Source: Bifidobacterium breve (GTDB taxonomy: Bacteria; Actinomycetota; Thermoleophilia; Miltoncostaeales; Miltoncostaeaceae). Taken from it: DNA of 38,543 bases. This document shows, piece by piece, positions 25,178 to 32,218 of this stretch. Location of the stretch: positions 1 through 38,543 of the forward strand of contig CAMCDF010000002.1 of assembly GCA_945873475.1 (NCBI GenBank), written 5' to 3'. Position 1 is the stretch's first letter. Every line of letters starts with the position of its first letter. The notes beneath the pieces are model-generated. The model was not told the DNA's origin. It was given only the letters and a program-made list of their open reading frames with translations, and made no database searches. The position numbers and the translations under genes are program-made.

Positions 25178-25812
25178 GCAGCACCATCCGCATCGGCGTG
25201 GTCGCCGACACCCATGTGGGGGAGGTGCTGCCCGAGCTGCCGGCGTCCGTGCCGGCGGCCCTCGCGGGCTGCGACCTCATCCTCCACGCCGGGGACATCA
25301 CCTGCATGTCGGTGCTCGACCAGCTGGGCGAGATCGCCCCGGTGGTGGCCGTGCAGGGCGACCACGACCGGCTTGCCGGAATCGACCTGCCGCGTGAGCG
25401 CATCGTCACCGTGCGCGGCCGGCGCATCGGCCTGGTGCACGGCCGCCGCTCGCGGGCCATCGAGATGCCGGCAGCCGGGATGAGCCTCGCCCGCAGGCGC
25501 GCGGTGCTGCTGGGCCTGCACCGCCACATGCGCAGGCGTCTGGGCCCTGTGGACCTCATCGTGCACGGACACCTGCACATGCCGGTGGATACCCAGGTGC
25601 GTGGCACACGGGTGTTCTCGCCGGGCGCGGTGTACATCCCCGAGGAGCGCGACGCGGGCGAGCGCACGGGCGTGAAGGGGCGTGCCTATCTGAGGTTTCG
25701 CGAGACCATGACGGACGACGATCGCGCCAGCGCCGTGGGCGTGGTGCAGGTTGGCCCTGGCGGCATGTCGGTCGAGCGGATACTGCTCCGTGATGTCCGG
25801 ACCCCCGGCTAA
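25174..25812 (+). CDS. YfcE/MJ0936-like metallophosphoesterase, apparent CTG start
   Basis: A 212-residue calcineurin-like phosphoesterase. Metal motifs in order are VADTH (D12, H14), LHAGDI, GDHD (replacing the usual GNCD/GNHD) and VHGHLHMP. Relatives hydrolyse phosphodiesters in vitro with unknown natural substrates. VADTH begins only ten residues from the proposed start. The CTG at 25174 overlaps the fabI TGA as CTGA. The only alternative, GTG at 25102, would overlap fabI by 76 bases and add a basic stretch unlike the family. The CTG start is therefore inferred. Confidence 0.82.
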   Translation: MSSTIRIGVVADTHVGEVLPELPASVPAALAGCDLILHAGDITCMSVLDQLGEIAPVVAVQGDHDRLAGIDLPRERIVTVRGRRIGLVHGRRSRAIEMPAAGMSLARRRAVLLGLHRHMRRRLGPVDLIVHGHLHMPVDTQVRGTRVFSPGAVYIPEERDAGERTGVKGRAYLRFRETMTDDDRASAVGVVQVGPGGMSVERILLRDVRTPG

Positions 25813-25841
25813 GGTGACGGCACACCGGATGGATCGAGCTC

Positions 25842-25861
25842 CGGAGTAGGCCTCTACGCCG
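25842..25861 (+). other. Small hairpin in the leader of the 63-residue gene
   Basis: CGGaGTAG and CTACgCCG pair around the tetraloop GCCT with one internal mismatch. It lies between a TAAGGT -10-like hexamer (25810-25815) and the ATG at 25910, in an otherwise uncharacterised 97-base gap. No known riboswitch is recognised. Confidence 0.35.
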
Positions 25862-25909
25862 GGTCCCGCCTTCATCCGCGGTCGACCCCGACGCGGGAGC
25901 ACTGCCGAG

Positions 25910-26101
25910 ATGACCGCAGAAGTCGCCTACCAGTTCCGCAACGCCCACGATGAGCTCGAGCGCGCGATGGCCGATTACCTGGCCGTGTCGCGCGGGTCTC
26001 ACCTGTATGCCGACGCGGACGCCCATGCCGCTGCCGAGCAGAAGGCGTGGGAGAGGATGATGACCGTGCGCGACCGCGCGGACGCCGCGGCCGCCGTCTA
26101 G
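25910..26101 (+). CDS. Hypothetical small protein (63 aa)
   Basis: A 63-residue helical, charged protein without recognisable domain (AYQFRNAHDELERAMADYL). Third codon positions are almost all G or C, as in genuine neighbours, and GGGAG lies upstream of the ATG, supporting a real gene. Its TAG overlaps the stop of the convergent histidine kinase in a shared CTAG (26098-26101). Function unknown. Confidence 0.62.
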   Translation: MTAEVAYQFRNAHDELERAMADYLAVSRGSHLYADADAHAAAEQKAWERMMTVRDRADAAAAV

Positions 26102-27663
26102 CCGGGGATCTCCACCACGACCGTCGTCCCCGATCCCGGGGACGACTCGAACGTGGCCGTGCCCTCCAGCAGGGCCACTCTCTCGCGGATGCCCTCCATG
26201 CCGAGGCGGTCGGTGCCCGCTGCCGGATCGAAGCCCGCGCCGTCGTCCTCGATGACCACGCGAACCCGGCCGGGGAGGCGGCTCACCAGCACGCTCGCGT
26301 GACGGGCTCCTGAATGGCGCTGGATGTTGGTGAGGGCCTCCTGCACCACGCGGAACACGGCGATCTCCGTTTCCTCGTCCAGGCCGGTGGGTATGTCGAT
26401 GGCCACGTCGACCTCGATGCCCGGGTCAACCCGCAGGCGGTCGGCCTGCCGCTCGATCGCGCTCTCGAGCCCGTGGTCCTCGAGGCCCGACGGGCGCAGG
26501 CGCAGCGCCAGGTCACGAAGCGCGGATGTCGCCTCGGCCAGCGATCGCCGGGCGCCCGCCAGCTGCTCGCGTCCCACGTCGTCCACGTGCTCCTCGAGGG
26601 CCAGCAACTTCAGTGCCACCGCCGTGAGCACCTGGCCGGTCTCGTCGTGCAGCTCGCGTGCCACCCGCACCCGCTCGGCCTCCTGCGCCCGGATGGCCCG
26701 GCGGTGTCCCTCTGCCGCCGCTGCCTCGCGCTCGCGGGCCGCGGCGAGCGCGGCCGACTCGGTGATGCGCTCGCGCTCCTCGGCTGCCGTCCGGGCGTTC
26801 GAGATGGCGGCCGCGGCCTGCGCGGCCAGCACAAGGGCGATGCGCTCGTCCGTTTCGGTGAACGCCCCGCCCTCGCGGTCGGTGAGGTAGAGGTTGCCGT
26901 AGACCTCTTCGCCCAGGCGCACCGGCACCCCCAGGAACGTGTGCATGGGAGGGTGGCCCGCAGGGAATCCCGCCGACGATGGGTGCTCACCGATGTGCTC
27001 CACGCGCAGCGGCTGCGGGTCGGTGATGAGCCGCCCGAGCAGGCCACGGCCTCCCGGAAGGCGCCCGATGTTCATGGCCGTGAGGTCGTCGATGCCCGAC
27101 CACAGGAAGCGGGCGAGGCCGTCACCTCCCGGCTCCAGCACCCCGAGTGCGGCGTAGCGCGCGCCCACCACGCGGCGTGCCGACTCGACCAGCCGCGTGA
27201 GCACGGTGTCGAGCTCGAGCCCCGTGCCGATGGCCAGGCCGCTCTCCACCAGGCGCCCGGCCCGCTCCACCGCCTGCGCGCCCGCCAGGCCGACCCCCGC
27301 CACCAGGGCCAGCCGGGCCAGCGGCTCGGCCACGGCGGGGTCAAGCGATGCCCCCGGGGCGGCCCGCACCACCAGTGCCCTCACCCCTGTGCCATCGGGT
27401 CCGATGCCGGCGGCCAGCGCGGCGATGCCGTGGCCGCCGCTCTCCTGCGCAGCACGCCCCGCCTGGATCGCGGCCAGGGCCAGCAGGGAATCGGGCCCTG
27501 CGCCCTCTGCCGATGCCAGTACCGCGCTGCGCGCGCCCGTGAGGGCGATGGCCTCGCTGCACACCGCTTCTTCGAGGGTGTCGGGCCGCGCACCGCTGGC
27601 CACCAGGCCCCAGACGCGGGCGAGACCGCGGTCCTGCTCGGCGGGCTCAGCCCGCGTCGCCAC
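26098..27663 (-). CDS. Sensor histidine kinase, NarL/DevS-type with GAF domains
   Basis: A 521-residue cytosolic sensor kinase. Residues about 1-135 form a degenerate GAF-like region and about 150-310 a clear GAF domain (MHTFLGVPVRLGEEVYGNLYLTD). The HisKA_3 dimerisation domain carries the phospho-accepting His in ARELHDETGQVLTAV. The HATPase domain shows EALTNIQRHSGA, EDDGAGFDP and GMEGIRERVALLEG. This resembles the mycobacterial DevS/DosT group, but heme ligation cannot be asserted. No response regulator lies nearby, so it is an orphan in this window. The GTG at 27663 overlaps the preceding gene's end by 17 bases. Confidence 0.9.
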   Translation of the reverse strand: MATRAEPAEQDRGLARVWGLVASGARPDTLEEAVCSEAIALTGARSAVLASAEGAGPDSLLALAAIQAGRAAQESGGHGIAALAAGIGPDGTGVRALVVRAAPGASLDPAVAEPLARLALVAGVGLAGAQAVERAGRLVESGLAIGTGLELDTVLTRLVESARRVVGARYAALGVLEPGGDGLARFLWSGIDDLTAMNIGRLPGGRGLLGRLITDPQPLRVEHIGEHPSSAGFPAGHPPMHTFLGVPVRLGEEVYGNLYLTDREGGAFTETDERIALVLAAQAAAAISNARTAAEERERITESAALAAAREREAAAAEGHRRAIRAQEAERVRVARELHDETGQVLTAVALKLLALEEHVDDVGREQLAGARRSLAEATSALRDLALRLRPSGLEDHGLESAIERQADRLRVDPGIEVDVAIDIPTGLDEETEIAVFRVVQEALTNIQRHSGARHASVLVSRLPGRVRVVIEDDGAGFDPAAGTDRLGMEGIRERVALLEGTATFESSPGSGTTVVVEIPG

Positions 27664-28369
27664 GCTCGCGGGCCGCGCGCTCGGCAGCCCGCTCCTCCTC
27701 GGCCTGCACCATCTCGGCGAACCTGGCGATGATGTCCTCGGGCACCGGACCGTCCGGGGGATCCTCGATCTCCATGTAGGGCCGCGCGGGGGCCTCCTCG
27801 ACCTCGGCGATCACCGGCACCTCTCCCGTGGTCGACACGTCATCGGCCGCCACCTCGTCTGCAAGCCCCTTGTGCTCGCCCGTGGCGGCCAGGTCGTCCT
27901 CCTGGACCACCATCAGCTCGCCGGTGGCCTCGATGGGCTCCGGCCCATCGTCCACCGCGGCCTCCGGCTCGACCGGGGGCTCGGGATCCGGCTCCACCAG
28001 GGGCTCGGCTGCTGCCTCGGCCACCACCTCGGGCTCCGGATCGGGTTCCGCTTCAGGCTCGATGGGCTCGCCAAGCGCCCCGATGCTGGCGCCGAGGGGA
28101 GTGACCGTCTCGTCGAGGATCCCCGGCGCAGCCTCGGCCGGCAGCTCGGGCATGGGCACCTCGCCCACCTCGACGCCGTCGTCCTCAATGGCCACGCGGT
28201 ACCTGTCCACGTGCGGCGCGTGCACGAAGAGGATGCGGCGCCATTCGTCCTGTCCCGCCTGCTGGGCGGCGCCCATGCTGCGGAAGCGGCCCACCTCGCT
28301 GCGCTGAGCCTCGGCCGGGCTGCCCGGCACGCCCACCACCACCACGAGAAAGCGCTTTCTCACACCCAT
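27647..28369 (-). CDS. Hypothetical acidic Glu/Pro-rich protein (240 aa)
   Basis: A 240-residue protein with a short N-terminal globular part (MGVRKRFLVVVVGVPGSPAEAQ, then WRRILFVHAPHVDRYRVAIED). A long acidic low-complexity region follows, rich in EPDPEP-like repeats, and the end is an Arg/Glu-rich helix. No known domain is recognised. The ATG at 28369 is chosen because TAGCAT ends seven bases before it, as for other leaderless genes here. The ATG at 28378 lies inside that -10 box. Its stop overlaps the downstream sensor kinase, suggesting cotranscription and perhaps a shared task. Confidence 0.68.
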   Translation of the reverse strand: MGVRKRFLVVVVGVPGSPAEAQRSEVGRFRSMGAAQQAGQDEWRRILFVHAPHVDRYRVAIEDDGVEVGEVPMPELPAEAAPGILDETVTPLGASIGALGEPIEPEAEPDPEPEVVAEAAAEPLVEPDPEPPVEPEAAVDDGPEPIEATGELMVVQEDDLAATGEHKGLADEVAADDVSTTGEVPVIAEVEEAPARPYMEIEDPPDGPVPEDIIARFAEMVQAEEERAAERAARERGDAG

Positions 28370-28376
28370 TGCGGCC

Positions 28377-28382
28377 ATGCTA
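28377..28382 (-). promoter_or_regulatory. Leaderless -10 element (TAGCAT) of the acidic-protein/kinase operon
   Basis: TAGCAT on the minus strand sits seven bases before the ATG at 28369 and contains the rejected upstream ATG. Confidence 0.5.
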
Positions 28383-28438
28383 CCCCGTGGCCCGACGGCG
28401 GCGGGGCCACGGGGGGTATGTACCGATACTCTGGCGGG

Positions 28439-28921
28439 GTGAGTTCAGGTCCCTTCACGCACGTCGTCGCCTGTGTCGACGACTCTCCCGCGACCGAGTC
28501 GGTCATCCGCCTGGCGCAGTCGGTGATGGCCGCGGGCGGGCGCATCTCGGTGGTGCACGTGCTCGGTGGCCCGCCCTTCAGCGAGTCGTTCCTCGCGGCC
28601 ATCGGCACGGCGTTCGGCGGCACTCCGCTGGGCGACAATTCGGGAGCGCAGCGCGAGATCGCGCAGGGACTGCTCGAGACGGTCTGCGACGGCGTGGATG
28701 GCGCCCACCCGGTGCTGCTCGACCCGCACGACGCCGATTCCGCCCCCGACGCCGTGGTGCGATGGGCCGAGGACAACGACGTCGACTGCGTCGTGGCGGC
28801 CTCGCATGGCGACCCGCTCACCCGCGTCGTCAAGCTGGTGGGGTCGTTCAGCGGTTACCTCGCGCGGCACGCGCCCTGCCCGGTGATTCTGCTGCCCCCG
28901 GGAACCACCTCGACCGACTAG
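28439..28921 (+). CDS. Universal stress protein family (UspA-like)
   Basis: A 160-residue UspA-domain protein. FTHVVACVDDSPATESVIRL is the nucleotide-binding N-terminal strand with its Asp. The C-terminal VVAASHGDPLTRVV...GSFSGYLARHAPCPVILLP is the family's ATP-loop region, though the GxxGx9GS spacing is altered (HGDPLTR). ATP binding is therefore uncertain. The GTG at 28439 follows GATACT by eight bases and may be leaderless. An in-frame ATG at 28418 with GGGGGG upstream is an alternative adding seven residues. The stop is shared as CTAG with the convergent DUF1295 gene. Confidence 0.85.
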   Translation: MSSGPFTHVVACVDDSPATESVIRLAQSVMAAGGRISVVHVLGGPPFSESFLAAIGTAFGGTPLGDNSGAQREIAQGLLETVCDGVDGAHPVLLDPHDADSAPDAVVRWAEDNDVDCVVAASHGDPLTRVVKLVGSFSGYLARHAPCPVILLPPGTTSTD

Positions 28922-29679
28922 TCGGAACGCGGCGGCCGCGGGAAGAACCCGCTGGTGCGCCGCACATACTCCGCGTAGCCGGGCCTGCGCTGGGCGATGT
29001 CCTTCTCGAGCAGCCCTGCTCCCGAGACCTTCACCAGCAGCACGGTCATGAGGATGGGCCCGATGAACCCCCAGGCGCCCGCTCCGCTCTCGGCGGCGAT
29101 GAGGAAGATGCCCCACCACACCATGAAGTCGCCGAAGTAGTTCGGGTGGCGCGTGTAGCGCCACAGCCCGCTGTCGAGAACCTTGCCCTTGTTCGACGGG
29201 TCGGCCTTGAACCGCGCCAGCTGCCAGTCGCCTATCGACTCGAAGGCGAACCCGATTGCCCACGCCACCCCGCCGGCCGCCACCAGCCATCCCAGTCCGC
29301 GGTCGGGCACGGCGGCCAGCTGCACCGGCAGTGAGACGACCCACATCAGCACCCCCTGCAGCACGAAGATGGTGACCAGGCTGATGATCCAGAAGCTGGG
29401 GCCGCGCTTCTCGCGCATGGCCGCGTAGCGGAAGTCCTCGCCCTTGCCCGCGTTGCGCCACATCAGGTAGCCCGACAGGCGCAGCCCCCAGAGCCCGACC
29501 AGCACCAGGATGAGCAGGCGCCGGCCCTCGTCGCCATCGCCCGCGACGAACGCGGTGATGGCCACGGCCACGAATCCCAGCGGCCACACGGGATCAATGA
29601 CGCTGGCATCGCGCAGCGCCAGGCTGATGAGCCAGGTGATGACGACGATCGCCAGGACGACGATGGCCGACGTGAGCAT
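28918..29679 (-). CDS. DUF1295 membrane protein (steroid 5-alpha-reductase-like)
   Basis: A 253-residue integral membrane protein with six or so hydrophobic helices and the DUF1295 signature DSGLWRYTRHPNYFGD followed by WWGIFL. LEKDIAQRRPGYAEYVRRTSGFFP closes the protein. The family belongs to the isoprenylcysteine-methyltransferase/steroid-reductase fold and probably uses NADPH to reduce lipid double bonds. It is divergent, across 58 bases, from a cyclopropane-synthase-like methyltransferase, which hints at a joint role in methyl-branched lipids. This functional link is inference. Confidence 0.88.
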   Translation of the reverse strand: MLTSAIVVLAIVVITWLISLALRDASVIDPVWPLGFVAVAITAFVAGDGDEGRRLLILVLVGLWGLRLSGYLMWRNAGKGEDFRYAAMREKRGPSFWIISLVTIFVLQGVLMWVVSLPVQLAAVPDRGLGWLVAAGGVAWAIGFAFESIGDWQLARFKADPSNKGKVLDSGLWRYTRHPNYFGDFMVWWGIFLIAAESGAGAWGFIGPILMTVLLVKVSGAGLLEKDIAQRRPGYAEYVRRTSGFFPRPPRSD

Positions 29680-29737
29680 GATGGCGCCGTATCCGATGGG
29701 GGGAGAATCGCACGCCGCGGCCGGTTACGCTCGCCGT

Positions 29738-30781
29738 GTGGAGCCCTGGTACATCCGGCTGGTCGAAGACCACGACGTGCCGCGTCCGCTGCTGCTGGCC
29801 GCAATCCGTGCGCGCGTGGCCACGCGGCTGCGTCGCGAGCGGCGCGGCGGCACCGATGCCGTCAGTGAGCGTGCCCGCGCGCTGCGCCGCCGAATGGCCG
29901 AGTCACCGGTGGCCGTCCGGGCCGACGCGGCGAACGAGCAGCACTACGAGGTGCCGGCCGAGTTCTTCGAGCTCTGCCTCGGACCGAGGCTGAAGTACTC
30001 GTCGTGTCTTTACCCGCCGGGCATCGATGACCTGGGCCTGGCCGAGGAGGCCATGCTGGCCCTCACCTGCGACCGCGCGCAGCTGGAGGATGGCCAGGAC
30101 ATTCTCGAGCTCGGCTGCGGCTGGGGGTCCCTCACCCTGTGGATGGCCGAGCAGTACCCCGCCAGCCGCATCACCGCCGTCAGCAACTCCGCGGGGCAGC
30201 GTCAGTACATCGAGCGGCAGGCCGCGGCGCGCGGGCTCTCGAACGTGACCGTCATCACGTCGGATGTCACGGTGCTCGAGATGCCCGACGGCGCGTTCGA
30301 CCGGGTTGTCAGCGTGGAGATGCTCGAGCACGTGAAGAACCACCACGCGCTGTTTGCGCGCATCCACCGCTGGCTGCGGCAGGACGGCCTGTTCTTCGTG
30401 CACGTGTTCACGCACCGCGACATCGCGTTCGAGTTCAGCGAGGACGACCGCAGCGACTGGATCGGCCGCCACTTCTTCACCGGCGGCACCATGCCTTCGG
30501 ACGACCTGCTGCTGCACGCGGCCACGGGCGAGTTCGCCGTGGTCGACCACTGGCGGGTGTCGGGTCGCCACTACGAGAAGACGGCCCTGCACTGGGACGA
30601 CAACCTGGTCGCGCATCGCGACGAGGCCGTGGCCATCATGGATCGCGACCACCCGGGCGAGGGGGAGAGGTGGTTCCGCCGCTGGCGGCTGTTCTTCCTC
30701 GCCTGCGCCGGGCTGTGGGGCTACTCAGGCGGCGACGAGTTCATGGTGTCGCACTACCTGTTCTCACCGCTGCCGGACTAG
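29738..30781 (+). CDS. Cyclopropane-fatty-acyl-phospholipid synthase-like SAM methyltransferase
   Basis: A 347-residue class I methyltransferase. The SAM site is DILELGCGWGSL (121-132). SSCLYP (88-93), QHYEVPAEFFELCLG and VEMLEHVKN are typical of the CFA/mycolic-acid synthase family, which methylates lipid double bonds. The N-terminal 60 residues are basic and variable. The GTG at 29738 follows TACGCT by six bases, consistent with a leaderless mRNA. The stop is shared with the NlpC/P60 gene in a CTAG. Whether it makes cyclopropane or branched methyl groups is not deducible from sequence. Confidence 0.9.
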   Translation: MEPWYIRLVEDHDVPRPLLLAAIRARVATRLRRERRGGTDAVSERARALRRRMAESPVAVRADAANEQHYEVPAEFFELCLGPRLKYSSCLYPPGIDDLGLAEEAMLALTCDRAQLEDGQDILELGCGWGSLTLWMAEQYPASRITAVSNSAGQRQYIERQAAARGLSNVTVITSDVTVLEMPDGAFDRVVSVEMLEHVKNHHALFARIHRWLRQDGLFFVHVFTHRDIAFEFSEDDRSDWIGRHFFTGGTMPSDDLLLHAATGEFAVVDHWRVSGRHYEKTALHWDDNLVAHRDEAVAIMDRDHPGEGERWFRRWRLFFLACAGLWGYSGGDEFMVSHYLFSPLPD

Positions 30782-32109
30782 CCGGGCGCCGGCGGCTGCG
30801 TGCCGCCCGGCGGGGGGGCGGGCGGGGGCGCCTGCACGCCGCCCGGTGGGGGCGGGGCGGGCACGGGTGTTGCCGGCTCGGGCGTGGTGACCGGCGTCGG
30901 TGTGGTGGTGGGCTGGTCCTTGGCCGGCGGGGTGGTGTCCGACACCCTGAAGCTGCGGGCGTTCATGAGTCCGCTGGGCCAGTACGTGGGCAGCCACGAG
31001 ATGCTCACGCCCCCACGGCCACCTGACGAGTGGATGATCCACTTGTTGCCCAGGCTTATCGACATGTGTGAGGCCTGGTTCATGGGCGTCCTGCGCCCGG
31101 AGCCGCCGAAGAAGACGAGGTCGCCCGCCCGCGCGGCCTGCCACGCGATGCGCTTGCCCCGCTTGCCCACGTTCATGGTGTAGGTGGTGCGCCCGCTGGG
31201 CATGTTGATGGCCGCCTCGGCGGCGCGGTCGCCGGTGGTCCACACGTACCAGACGATTCCCGAGCAGTCGAAGCCCCCTGCCGCCTGGGGGTCGAGCGGG
31301 GAGTTCTGGTCGGTCCACTCGCCGCCCCACACGTACGGATTGCCCACCAGTGCCAGTGCGCGCTGCACGGTGGGCACGAACATGGGGTCGACCGCCGGGA
31401 TGCGGAACGCCTGCAGGGCGCGCACCGACGAGGGCAGGCCGCCGCGGCGTATGGCCCGGCCGCGGGCCGCCATGAGCACAAGGTCTGCCAGGCGGATGGG
31501 CTGCGAGTCGTGACGCTCGAGCGCGTCGTCGCTCGCCGGGTAGTTGCGGCGCAGCCCGGCCTCGCGCGCGGTGATGGAGGTGGCAAAGCCCTCGGGCAGC
31601 ACGAACCGGCGCCCAGCGCCGTCGCGGAACTGGCCGAGGCGCGAGACCGCGCGGCCCATGCCCAGCCCCAGCGTCCATGCCTGGTTGGCATCGCGCCCGA
31701 TGAGCGGGGCGTCGAGGGCCACGGCGCCGCCGGGCGCCGCAAGCCAGCCCCTCTCCACCGCGCGCTTCGCCGCGGCTCCCTGTGGGTCGTCTGCCGCGAC
31801 GTCGTTCCATGCCGCGCCGATGGGCCCTGCCGGCAGGCCCAGCACCGGCTGCATGAGAACCACAAGATCGCGGCGCGTGGCGTCACGCGAGAGCGCGACG
31901 GCGTCCCTGGGGCCGGCCCACATGCGCGCCTTCGCGAGATCGCGCGCGGCCTCCTCGGCGAACCGGAACGCGGCGGCCGGAACCGGCCCGCCCGTGGGCG
32001 GTGTCTGCGCGAGGGCGACCGCCGTGAGCGATCCGATCGCGATGAGAGGCGCGGCAACGGTCGTGGCGACGATCGCGCGGCGCCGCGGTGTGCGACGAGG
32101 GCCCGTCAT
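30778..32109 (-). CDS. Secreted NlpC/P60 cell-wall hydrolase with proline-rich C-terminus
   Basis: A 443-residue protein with a twin-Arg-containing basic N-terminus and a hydrophobic signal segment (to about ALAQ, residue 35). Residues about 40-235 form a helical, SLH-like or unassigned region. The NlpC/P60 domain (about 245-375) has the catalytic Cys282 in GGFDCSG and His348 in ASHMSIS, preceded by NPYVWGG. It should cut peptidoglycan stem peptides. The last 60 residues are Pro/Thr-rich (TPTPVTTPEPATPVPAPPPP), probably cell-wall spanning. A TAGCCT lies ten bases before the ATG. Confidence 0.88.
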   Translation of the reverse strand: MTGPRRTPRRRAIVATTVAAPLIAIGSLTAVALAQTPPTGGPVPAAAFRFAEEAARDLAKARMWAGPRDAVALSRDATRRDLVVLMQPVLGLPAGPIGAAWNDVAADDPQGAAAKRAVERGWLAAPGGAVALDAPLIGRDANQAWTLGLGMGRAVSRLGQFRDGAGRRFVLPEGFATSITAREAGLRRNYPASDDALERHDSQPIRLADLVLMAARGRAIRRGGLPSSVRALQAFRIPAVDPMFVPTVQRALALVGNPYVWGGEWTDQNSPLDPQAAGGFDCSGIVWYVWTTGDRAAEAAINMPSGRTTYTMNVGKRGKRIAWQAARAGDLVFFGGSGRRTPMNQASHMSISLGNKWIIHSSGGRGGVSISWLPTYWPSGLMNARSFRVSDTTPPAKDQPTTTPTPVTTPEPATPVPAPPPPGGVQAPPPAPPPGGTQPPAPG

Positions 32110-32218
32110 GAGGGAGGAGAGGCTAGACCCGCCGTGCGGTCCCCGGGGTTGCGATGGAACACCTGTCGACGATTCGCAACATGTCCTGCATATCGCCCTG
32201 ACGCAGCAGGACCGCCGC

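Noticed and set aside
28376-28378. ATG at 28378 as start of the acidic protein
   Set aside because: It lies within the TAGCAT -10 box; the ATG nine bases later fits the leaderless spacing better.
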